Shown here piece after piece: positions 52,993 to 61,836 of a DNA stretch of 64,000 nucleotides. Every line of letters begins with the position of its first letter. Position 1 is the stretch's first letter. The stretch comes from Diplonema japonicum (taxonomy: Eukaryota > Euglenozoa > Diplonemea > Diplonemida > Diplonemidae). The notes beneath the pieces were generated by a model that was not told where the DNA came from, searched no databases, and saw only the letters and a program-made list of their open reading frames with translations. A program made the translations under genes and the position numbers. The DNA lies in contig OZ025680.1 in assembly GCA_964019335.1 (NCBI GenBank), positions 124,001 to 188,000 of the forward strand, written 5' to 3'.

Positions 52993-55293
52993 ATTGATTC
53001 CCCCCGCCACATACTCTGCTGTGAGCTCCCACCCCTCCTTGGTGTCGTCAGACGACGCACACGCCTGCATTGCCTTCGCCACGAACACCTGCTTTGTCAC
53101 GGTCTCACCATTCATCTCCAGGCTCCTGAACAGTGACTCGTATTTCTGTTTGTTTTTTATATGGGGACGTGCGCTTTATTCTATTCATACCCTGTTGTTG
53201 GTCCTGCGGAGGTCCCAGATGTCAAGGATGCCAGGAATGGCAAGCTCGCCCTTCTGGGACTCCATGTGCGCGGCCCACTCATCAGCATCGAGGTAGCCGT
53301 CGTTGTTCTCGTCCATGTGCGACAGGAGGTAGTAGATCTCCGTCATGGAAAGCCCCGGGATGGACTTGCGCAGAGCCTGGCACACCTCGTGGTAGGAGAG
53401 CTTCGACTCCTTGTAGAACTGGTCGTTGCGCTTCAGCATCCGCCTCAAGTCCAGGGCGCACTTTGTGATGTGCGACCTCCCGTACTCCATCCACTTCCCT
53501 GCCCATGATCGCATCCAATTTGTAGCCAGCTTGTTCTGGAATCTCTCCAAGAATCTGATGTATGAGATGTGCCCTGTGTTCTCCACCTCCACCAAGTGCC
53601 TCGACAAGGAGTACCACGGCAGGTCGTCCAGAATGTTTGTCCTCATGATGGTGATCCACTGCTTCTTCGTCACGGTGCCCATCCTGTCGGGGTCGAGGTG
53701 CTGGAACATCGTCAGCAGCTGCGACCTCTTTGTGAAGATCATCTCGCCCAGTCTTTGGATCGCCATCTTCCGCACGTGTTCGCAGTCCTCCTGGTCAAGC
53801 GATGGTTCTTCGAACTTGGCGCTTCGCACCTGATCACGCAGCTGCGAGATCTGCCCCTGGCGGATGAAGAACTCATGTGTCGTCATCTCCAATGTCGGGA
53901 GCAGCACGATGTACGCACCCTTGTTGTCATCCTTCCCGCAGTACCTAGACGCGGAGAACACTGTCATGCACTTCTCGTCGTGCCACCCTCGCACACCCTG
54001 CGATGTCACCTCGTGCGATCTAATCATCTTCGTCAGCCCATTCTTCTTCAGGAACTCGTTCGTGACCTCCTGACTGAACCACACACCCGCACCTCTGCTG
54101 CTGCCCTGCCACCTGTTGCTGATGTCCCTCGGGTCCGACCATAGCAGAGCCTGGAAGATCCTGTCCTCCCTCGTGGCAGGGGGGAGCTCCCCTCGCTTCT
54201 TCGAGGTAGGGCAGTCCCTGAACCTGTTGATCTCCCTCATCTCCTTCAGCGACACGTTCGAGTCCGACGGAAGGCCGCCGTGCACCACAGCAATCTTGTT
54301 GTTGATGACGTGTCCCAAGGGAAGGGCCTTGAAACTCTTGATGGACGCCTTGTACGCAACGTCGGAGTACTGGTTGATGCAAGTCTGCATGAAGCCCGCC
54401 TTGCCCGCAGCTTTGTTCACTCGGTGTTCCTCGTGGTTGCCTCTGTTGAGCCAGACGTACTGGGGGTAGATGGCCTTCAGCGCGTACAGCATTAGGAGCA
54501 CCTCGCACTGTTCGGGACCACGGTCCACGAAGTCACCGTTGAAGAGGTAGTGTGTGTTCTCACTGGGGGTGCCTTCGTGGAGGATCCACAGAAGGTCGTC
54601 GAGCTGCCCGTGCAGATCACCGACGACGACAAGGCGGCCTGTCTCAGGGACGTTGATGTGCACGATGGACTCCATTTCCTCAAACAGTTTAGTGACTGTC
54701 TTCATGAGGAAGGTGAAGTCGTTCTCGTTGGGAAGCATCCTCTGGTCCTTCTCTTTCTTCAGGTTGGTGACCATGACGTGCAGCCAGTCGTCGTCAGGTG
54801 CCTCCAGCTCGTCGAGGTCGATGCTCACGTCTGTCAGTGTGGTGCTCATCACGCTGGACGCATCGTCATCAGACATCATGTCGTTCTCCTCTTGGATCTC
54901 AAGCGTCCTCAAGACGTCTGTGAACAGGTACTCCTCAAACTTCCGCTGGAAGGGCGCCCATCGTGCGAACTTCCTTGCTTTGTTGCATTGCTTGCTTGTC
55001 CTCACGAACCCCAGCAGTTTTGTCATCTGCTGGTGCGCATGGTCCAACGCACTGCTGTACGAGATCGTCTTCTTCACGATGTTGCTGGGCTCCCGCGGGC
55101 TTACAATAGCAACAGGAGAGGTGATTGAAGCTTCCGCATTTTTATCCACAGGTGCGTGCTGAGTGGTTGTGGTTGTGGTTGTGGCCGCGGGAACTGGTGC
55201 TGGCTTTGCCTTCTGCTGGTCTACCTGCTGAGGCTTCTGCGTGGTCCCCGTCCCCGCCCCGGACGGCTTTTCTTCACTGCAACAATTTCCCAT
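52315..55293 (-). CDS. PPEF/RdgC-type calcium-regulated protein phosphatase, six exons
   Basis: Exons 53191-55293, 53015-53145, 52858-52947, 52510-52798, 52396-52473 and 52315-52341 (introns of 45, 67, 59, 36 and 54 nt) give 905 residues. The start is MGNCCSEEKPSG, a dual myristoylation/palmitoylation signal; the frame upstream of 55293 lacks an ATG. The PPP catalytic domain has VVVGDLHGQLDD, FNGDFVDRGPEQ, WLNRGNHEEHR and VVHGGLPS. EF-hand loops follow: weak DPDRMGTVTKKQW, canonical DENNDGYLDADEW, then DIDGSGGLSADEF in exon 4 and DLDKDKNVTWNEF across exons 4-5. A long insert separates the first two motif groups of the N-terminal region. Ca2+-dependent activation at membranes is the family expectation. 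The last exon (AVKFSAIE) is the least certain. Confidence 0.85.
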
Positions 55294-55416
55294 CTTGATG
55301 GACCTAACAGGCGATGATGCATAACGCTTGTAAACAAAAACAAAGAAATTCAAAGGGCTAGTCACGTCTCAGGAGAGGAAAGTGTTGAATACTGAAAACA
55401 CGCAAAAAAAAAGGGG

Positions 55417-55697
55417 TCAGTGGTCGTCGTTGTGCTCTGAATAAAACTGCTTCCCAGCCAGCTCCATAATCTTCTTGTCGGCCTTAACCTCCTTCTGATC
55501 CATGACACGGGCGCCGGTGTCCTCTTTTGCATCGATCTCTTCGTTGCTAAGCACCCAGACTTCTACCTCTTCAATAAGGAAATCGGGGCTATGGGCAAGA
55601 CAGGGGTTGTTAAAAGTCATGCACTTCCCACCAGCGCCCTTGAAAGAACCGGTGGTGAGGGTGCAATCCAGGTGGATACCGAAGAGACTAGGCTGTA

Positions 55698-55728
<31 letters not shown>

Positions 55729-56326
55729 TTACTCTTTCGCTCTTTTGCTATTTTCATACCAAGCCACCCATGGCGATGCCGTTCATATCAGGTTCGGGCC
55801 AGGACGTTTGAAGGTACATATAATTGTTGTTCATTCTTGTGGGGCGGTACACCTTTTGGTCCGGTTTGATGCCCAGCAGTGCGCAGTCCCCTGTCCCGTA
55901 GAAGTTTGTGTCAGCGTCTGATTTGTTCGTTTCGTACGACCGCCCCATTCTGTTTTCACGCTTTTTCCGAGCGGCGTCTCGCTGGAACCCCTCCTTCCTG
56001 TCTGAGGGGTCCTGCCACTCGTCACCCGCATACATCCCGAACACATGCCCACCATCGTCCCGTATTAGTATCAACGTCTTCGGCACCTTCCGTATGGAGT
56101 GCACCAGCTTGGTAAAGCTCTTCCCGTCTCTCTTCGACAGGTATAGACACGACCACACAGGCGCCCTCGGTATCACAGGAAGCCGAAGGTGCAGAAACGA
56201 CAGATCGCCCGCTGTCAACAGATCGGTCATCCCTCTGACCAGATTGGGACGGAGCGCCACAGGGTTCGCTGGTTTGACCTCCTCCTCCTCTTTCTTCTCC
56301 TCTTCCTTGGAAGATTTTAGGCCCAT
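55417..56326 (-). CDS. TLDc-domain protein with myristoylation-type start
   Basis: Two exons, 55760-56326 and 55417-55692, with a 67-nt intron (55693-55759, GTATGA donor, CTACAG acceptor, phase 0), give 280 residues. The TLDc domain is continuous only after splicing: LPVIPRAPVWSCLYLSKRDG, LILIRDDGGHVFGMYAGDEW, FYGTGDCALLG, NNNYMYLQTSW, GIAMGGLPSLFGIHLDC, CMTFNNPCLAHSPDF and the terminal EEVEVW. MGLKSSKEEE at the start fits N-myristoylation. TLDc proteins (OXR1, NCOA7, TBC1D24) protect against oxidative stress and bind V-ATPase; that role is inferred here. The C-terminal 40 residues beyond the domain are acidic and lineage-specific. Confidence 0.9.
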
Positions 56327-56382
56327 GGTTTCTTTTTCTTCTTCTGCCGGAGTTTACAGTAGACAAAAAAAAACCCCCCCGA

Positions 56383-56421
<39 letters not shown>

Positions 56422-56422
<1 letters not shown>

Positions 56423-57066
56423 CATCGTTGCTGGGTTTCTCGTACCTTCTTCGTGTACGCTGCAACCTCTTTCGAAATAAACGCAAGCATGTCCAGCATC
56501 TGTTTGTCCATCTCGTGGAGGGCGGCAACGTCGTGGACGGACCAAGGCGGGGTGACGGTGGGGTTGCAGGCCTTGAGGAGCGCACGTTGTTCGTCGAGAC
56601 GCGCAGCGACGTCCCCATGAACAGAGACAAAGAGAAAATAGTGGTGCGGGTCGATGAGGGAAGGGGGGAGGACAGGGAGGGGCTTGGTGGCAGCCTTGTG
56701 GAGAACGGTTTCTATGTCAGAAGGCGGCGCACTGAGCTCGATTGGTTCCTGTGCGATTGCAGCCGACATAATGGCAGACGGAGCACAGGCAACCGCGCTG
56801 CTGGGGGGCATGAAGGACCCGGTCCACATCCCTTCCACTATCTCTATGCTCGCCTTGGCTTCTTCTTGCGTTACATATTCTTCGTCCTGCACCGGGTTTG
56901 CTCCTTCCCCCTTCAGCGCATAGCAGCCATCGGACTCCACACAATACTGTTTCAACACCTTTGTCAGATCTGCCCCATCCACCCCCACCTCCCTCCTTAT
57001 TGCTGACCTTCTCGATGGCCCCCGCTTCGCTATCAATCTTATCAGTTTCTCTTCAATGCTGCTCAT
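56422..57066 (-). CDS. Small protein with possible winged-helix N-terminus
   Basis: 214 residues, ATG at 57066. Residues 1-52 (EEKLIRLIAKRGPSRRSAIR, then LTKVLKQYCV, then CYALKGE) have the helix-helix-wing pattern of a small winged-helix DNA-binding domain, an inference from pattern only. The middle is Ala/Pro-rich. Residues about 130-205 include IDPHHYFLFVSVHGD and a C-terminal helix (MLDMLAFISKEVAAYTKKV). A GTACGA just before the last six codons could be a splice donor, so the very end is uncertain. No family recognised. Confidence 0.6.
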
Positions 57067-57427
57067 CGTTCTTTTTAAGATGCTTGTCCCATAGTACGGG
57101 GCATTCTGTAAATGGTGTTTTTTTTTTCCCCCCCCGAATGAGATATATAAAAAAAAACGAGAAATATTATTGAAAGAAGAAAAAAACGCGGGAGTAGGTG
57201 TATTGAGCGTGAGAGCTATTTTCGCTTGTTGGTAACAACAGCGAGACGGGGGGGGGGGGGGGGGCAGCAGCAGTTTTTTGTTCTCACCCCCCCCCTTTTT
57301 TTAAGAGTTAATATTGGGTCGCATTTATTTAGAAGAAAGCCGCCAAAGTTTCTTCTTCTTCTTTTTAATACTAGGCACATTACATAAAGGTAATAAAAAA
57401 ATCATCTTCTTTTGTAGAAGGGTGAAA
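57067..57427. other. Gene-free spacer
   Basis: A-rich and G/C homopolymers (G run at about 57247-57264). It presumably holds the leader region of the preceding gene; nothing else seen. Confidence 0.6.
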
Positions 57428-57877
57428 TCAATCAACAGGAGGCGGCATCGTGATGAAGCCCAAATCGATGCCAGTGTGCTGCAACGGGGCAGGGTCGGAC
57501 TCACGCCAGGAAATACAGCCTCTGGGGGTTGTGGAGCGAAGGCCGGGGGCGGAGAGACGGGAACTGCGGATAATTGACTGCGCGATGCCGCAGGGCGTAG
57601 GGAGAGGTATGAGGTCCGCAGGGGTTGGGGTCAGGCAGGGGCGGGAGGACCGAGACATAGTCCCTTTGCAGCTACCGGCGTAAGATTGGGTGTATGAGTG
57701 CAGGTGCCCATTGGACCGAGAGGTCCTTGTGCCAGCACGTGCGGCGCACCTTAGCCCGCCTTTGCTGTTCTGAAAGATCTTCTTGTTCTCCTCTTCACTA
57801 TACACAGCCAGGCACGGGCGCACTGTGTTCGACCGGAAACACGACCCAGCCCCGTTCTTGTTCCCCAGCTGCGTCAT
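57428..57877 (-). CDS. Small basic protein of unknown function
   Basis: 149 residues from the ATG at 57877, chosen because a trans-splice-type acceptor (GATTTTCAAACAG) lies 7 nt upstream and because the longer start at 57961 would overlap the coding exon of the next gene, which stops at 57897. The protein is Ser/Arg/Pro-rich with no domain: RTSRSNGHLHSYTQSYAGSC, then PADLIPLPTPCGIAQSIIR. It ends GFITMPPPVD. Disordered composition makes the call moderate. It may be a lineage-specific small protein. Confidence 0.5.
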   Translation of the reverse strand: MTQLGNKNGAGSCFRSNTVRPCLAVYSEEENKKIFQNSKGGLRCAARAGTRTSRSNGHLHSYTQSYAGSCKGTMSRSSRPCLTPTPADLIPLPTPCGIAQSIIRSSRLSAPGLRSTTPRGCISWRESDPAPLQHTGIDLGFITMPPPVD

Positions 57878-57896
57878 CGCTCGCTGTTTGAAAATC

Positions 57897-58476
57897 TCAC
57901 GCTCCTTCCCCACCCGAGACCTCAGCGGCTGTGCGTGGGACGTCATTATACAACTCGTCATGTTCTTCCTCCTTTTTTTTTTTTGTTCCCCCCCTCCCCC
58001 TCTCACCCTTGTCTTTTTTTTTTCTTTTTTTGTTGGGAATAATGTAGAACCAAAGCAAAAAGAAAAGAAAATTGAAAAATATAAAAAGTGTTGTGTTTGT
58101 CACCTCCAGCGGAAGCTGTTTTTTTTCTTTTTTTTATTTTTTTTTTCTTCTTTGTTTTTGTTTTTACAAATCCCTTGTTTTTGAGGGACGGGTGTTTTTT
58201 CTTCTTCTTCACTTCGTTAGAATGTAAGCGGAGTTGGTGATTGAACTGCAGTTCGATGTATCGTAAGTCCTGAAGTGTGGTGTGGAGTGTAAATAAAAGA
58301 AAGAAGTACAACAAGGCATACGAGGCAAAGGCACTCATAATATTTTTCTTCTGGTTATATGGCAGCTTGCTGCTGTCCACGACAAACTGCGCATCAGCTG
58401 TGTGTTGTGTGTTTGGGGGGGGTTCTTTTTTTTTTCCTTTTCATTATTTTCTCCTTGCCTAAACACCTAGTTCCAT
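57897..58476 (-). CDS. Small two-helix membrane protein encoded by three exons
   Basis: No single long frame exists, but exons 58467-58476 (ATG GAA CTA G), 58213-58397 and 57897-58115, joined across GT-AG introns of 69 nt (58398-58466) and 97 nt (58116-58212), give a continuous 137-residue protein. It begins MELADAQFVVDSSKLPYNQ, has one hydrophobic helix ASYALLYFFLLFTLHT, a short helical loop (LQDLRYIELQFNHQLRLH), a second hydrophobic helix LFIFFNFLFFLLWFYIIP, and a basic then acidic tail. Phases agree at both junctions. It is likely an ER or mitochondrial membrane subunit; I do not recognise the family. The 97-nt intron is long for this window, so exon 3 is less certain than exons 1-2. Confidence 0.55.
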
Positions 58477-58647
58477 GCAACTGATCTGATGTATCTTTCG
58501 CAGCTGATTTGCTTTTGTCATTTCTTTTTTTTTTTTTTTAATGTGTATTTTTCTTTCTTCTCTCCTGAACATATATTTTTTTATTTTTATTACGAAGACC
58601 TACAGACACAGGCGGTTAAGCTGCTTCTGTCCATGAACAAAAAAGCA

Positions 58648-58680
<33 letters not shown>

Positions 58681-58726
58681 GAGAAGACGTCACATAACGA
58701 AAAACCTAAAATAAACACTTAGTCCG

Positions 58727-58757
<31 letters not shown>

Positions 58758-58813
58758 TTTTGTATTTCTATTTTTTCCCCCCCTTCTTTCTTTCCCTTTG
58801 CCTTTTTTTCTTT
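58477..58813. repeat. Spacer with (TTTTG)n microsatellite
   Basis: About seven units of gttttg/ttttg lie at 58728-58752 amid T and A runs. No gene seen. Confidence 0.7.
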
Positions 58814-61719
58814 TTACGAGAATAAAGAATCCAGTGTGTTGGGCTGTGGAGGGGGTTGTGGAGGGGGCGCTGCAGGTGCCACAAACAGCTCGGAAAAGAG
58901 ATCAACATGCTTAGCAGCAACAGGAGGAGGAGAAGGTGTGTTAGAAGGCGGGAAGAAAGGCTGGTTCTGGTTCTGGTTCTGGTTCTGATTCTGATTCTGG
59001 GGGACGAAAAGAGACTCCATGTTGTTCTGAGGGGGAAAGAGTGATGTGAAGGCAACAGGGTTCCCGGTAGGAGAATTATCTTCGCTGCTGTTAGCTTGCT
59101 GTGATGAAAAGAGAGCATCCAGTGCACCACTGCCTGTTGCCCCCCCTGCAGCCTTGGGGGGGCTCGTGTCAACCGGGAACAGAGACGTAGCGAAAAGATC
59201 ACTGCTCTGAGGCGCAGGCGCAGGGGGTGCGGCAGGTGCTGCAGAAAACAAGTTATCCAGTTCAAACCCACTACTAGGCTGCACGTCTACCAACGGCGTT
59301 TTGTCCTGTTGTTTAATTTCTTTCTCTTCCTCCTCCTCTAGATGTTTCGCAAGGTTCTCATGATACTCCTGGAGCACCGGTTCCTTCAAGTAAGCGCGTC
59401 GCATGTACTTGTCGTAAATATACGACTGGTAGGCATCAGGCTCTGTTTCAGGATCAGGGATGTGGTCAGGTGGGTTGCCCATCCATATGGGGGCCGCGTT
59501 GGCGTTGCCCACCCTTGCCAGGAAGCTGACTTGCTCAGACGTCCACCTGTCGAGCATGATGGACTTCACGCTAGAGAACCCCAACACATCATGGTACTGG
59601 TAGCAGCACCCGCAGAGGAACACCCCAATAGATGATGCCCATGCAGAGGGCCGCTCTCTGCAATCGAAACACATTTCGTTCCCAAGCCGCCTGCTCACTT
59701 CGTTCATATTGAGGTCTACCTTCTTCTCATACGGCAGCATGTAGTACACCTCCTCCACGTCAAATACATCACCCACCTCTTCTTCCTGCTCCTCCACCAT
59801 CTTGTTGATCAGCTTCAGCTCAGGCATGTGTTTCTCTACCGATGTTGTAAACCTTGTGAAGGCCTTGCGTGCTTGCGTTACCTCGATCTCGATGATAGCG
59901 AAGCGGCCGCCTTTCAAAGGCGCCACTTTCAGGAAGCCGTTAATTTCATCAAGGTCGAGCACCCTGTGTGTGTGGTGTTGTTTGTATTGTGCAGTACATA
60001 CATCATGACGAGGCAAGAGTTGTAAAGTGTCGCCTTGTTGCGCAAAGGGGGCGTTAGGTCGCGGGCCAGTTCGACGCCAGACGAGAACAGCTCCCCTAGC
60101 TGCGCGGACTCCTCGTCACACTCCGCTTCCAGTGAACCGTTCTTCACGTAGCAGTTCAGTCTTTTCCGTAGAAAGTTGCAGTACTGCACAACAATCGAAG
60201 GCAACGATGGCAGACGCTCGTCCTCTTGCGTGCACCACGCCTGCTGTATCTCTGTGAAGAGTGCCTTGTGCGAGGAGAATATCTCCCTATGGAGAGAGAC
60301 AGGTCCTTCACGCATCACATGGTGCACGAGGCACAGCACCTTGTAGGCAACGACAGCGTCATGCAGCACAGGGCGGAGGCTGAAGTAGTGGAACAGCGAT
60401 GCCACCCCCTCGTAGTTCACGTGTTTCATGAGCTTTTTGATGTATAGTGTTTTCATGTATGTGAAGCTGTCGTCGGTGAGCCTGATGACCCACCCGTGAG
60501 GGGTGTCTGAGTGCAGGAGTGTCAGCGCCTTTCCAGGTACGCCCTGCACCTCCACCCAGTCCTTCAGCTTCGCAGCGAACGTCCTTGTAGGCTTCTTATT
60601 GAATTCATCCTCAAACCCCATCACCATGTGCACCGCGGGCACCGAGTCTGAAGCATCGATGCACGGCATGTCCTCTGACGGGAGCGGCTCAGGGTACAGT
60701 GACGGCTCCGCATCCAACATGGTAGGCGTGGACGGGGCTACCATTGGCCCCTCGTCGTGATCAGCAAAGAACGATGCGGACTGACACCATGGCGCGAGGG
60801 GCTGCTCCGACCACGAGGGCGGCCGTTTGATGTTCTGCGCAGAAGCATCACCGTTCAGACCCACGAAGTTGTTGTGAAGTTTCCACACATCAGGACGGTG
60901 CTTGGGGTCCTTGGACAGCATCTCGAGAAGGAGTTTCGACACCTTCGGGTCAGTGTGACCGGGTATGGGCGGTTTCCTATTGAGAATGGCCAGGGGCTGC
61001 TCCTCAAAGGGGAAGTCTTTGAAGAGCAGCACGTAGAACATGACGCCTGTTGACCAGATGTCGACCTGCTGGTCGGCACGCTCCCTACGCCAGAGATCGG
61101 CGATTTCAGGGGCACGGTAGGCAAGGGTGGTGTGGCAGTCAATGTCCTCCTGTCCTTTCGCAACTTGCTCAGGGGTTGTGCATTGGAGGGCTTCAGTGGA
61201 GATACTGCCAAAATCGCACAATTTCCAGCAGTTTCGCCTGTTTGTTGCGAGCATGTTCTCCAGCTTGATATCGCGGTGGGCGACAGGGGGGCTCATTCCA
61301 TGCAGGGCGGCGAGGGCGCTGCAGCACGACATTATGATGTCGCGCACAGTGGGCATCGGTACGTCACTTTGGTCGTCGTTGTGCTTGCGGACGAGCTGCA
61401 TGGCAGACCCACCGCACAGCTCCATCGAGATCAGCACAGTGCTTCCCTCGATCTCACCGTCGACCAGCGACACGATGCATGGTTCCCGCACCAGCTTCTT
61501 CAGCAATGAGAGCTCCCTCTTCGCTTTCCACAATTCCTCCCGAGGCATCGACGTCCTCTTTACCGCAGCATACCCCCTCCCGTATTCTGCCTTAAATACG
61601 GTGCTGAACCTCCCCTCCCCAATTTCCCCAACCAGCTTATACACCTTGTTATTAATTAGCACCTCCTCTTGCTTCCCACCGCTAATACTACTCGCGATTC
61701 TACCAAGCATGGCCTGCAT
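58814..61719 (-). CDS. Kinase-ANTH-ArfGAP fusion protein (endocytic)
   Basis: Two exons, 60002-61719 and 58814-59963, joined across a 38-nt intron (59964-60001, GTATGT donor, CACACAG acceptor, phase 2), give 955 residues. Order: a NAK-like (AAK1/GAK-type) kinase at about 25-300 with GEGRFSTVF, AAVKRT, HRDIKLENML, CDFGSIS and YRAPEIADLW, all catalytic residues present; an ANTH-like domain at about 430-560 (YIKKLMKHVN, then AVVAYKVLCLVHHVMREGP); an ArfGAP zinc finger at about 660-790 (CFDC ... CGCC, then DRWTSEQVSFLARVGNA), where the usual HR carrying the Arg finger is HD; and a tail with DNLF, DLFATSLF, ESLF, DLFSELF and DSLFS, resembling clathrin/AP-2 binding motifs. The start at 61719 follows an acceptor at 61742; an ATG at 61761 is also in frame. 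Confidence 0.87.
58958..58995. repeat. Hexanucleotide coding repeat (Asn-Gln)
   Basis: Six or so ggttct/gattct units in the ArfGAP exon encode (NQ)n between the DLF-type motifs, in a disordered tail. Confidence 0.9.
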
Positions 61720-61741
61720 TTTGAGTGGTGTGTCGGTGTAC

Positions 61742-61790
61742 CTGTGCATGGGTATGTACATGGTAGGGTGGGGTAAAAAAACAAATCAAA
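61742..61790 (-). promoter_or_regulatory. Predicted spliced-leader acceptor for the fusion gene
   Basis: On the coding strand a T/C-rich tract (TTTGTTTTTTTACCCCACCC) is followed by ATGCACAG, 22 nt before ATG 61719. Use of this AG would exclude the upstream in-frame ATG at 61761, which is why the shorter start is preferred. Confidence 0.4.
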
Positions 61791-61836
61791 GCCATGTCAA
61801 AGTTAGAATTTTGTTTTCTATAAAAAAAAAAAAACC

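Noticed and set aside
58814..60016. ArfGAP as a separate gene starting near 60016
   Set aside because: The frame has no ATG there, and a GTATGT...CACACAG intron joins it in phase to the kinase-ANTH exon.
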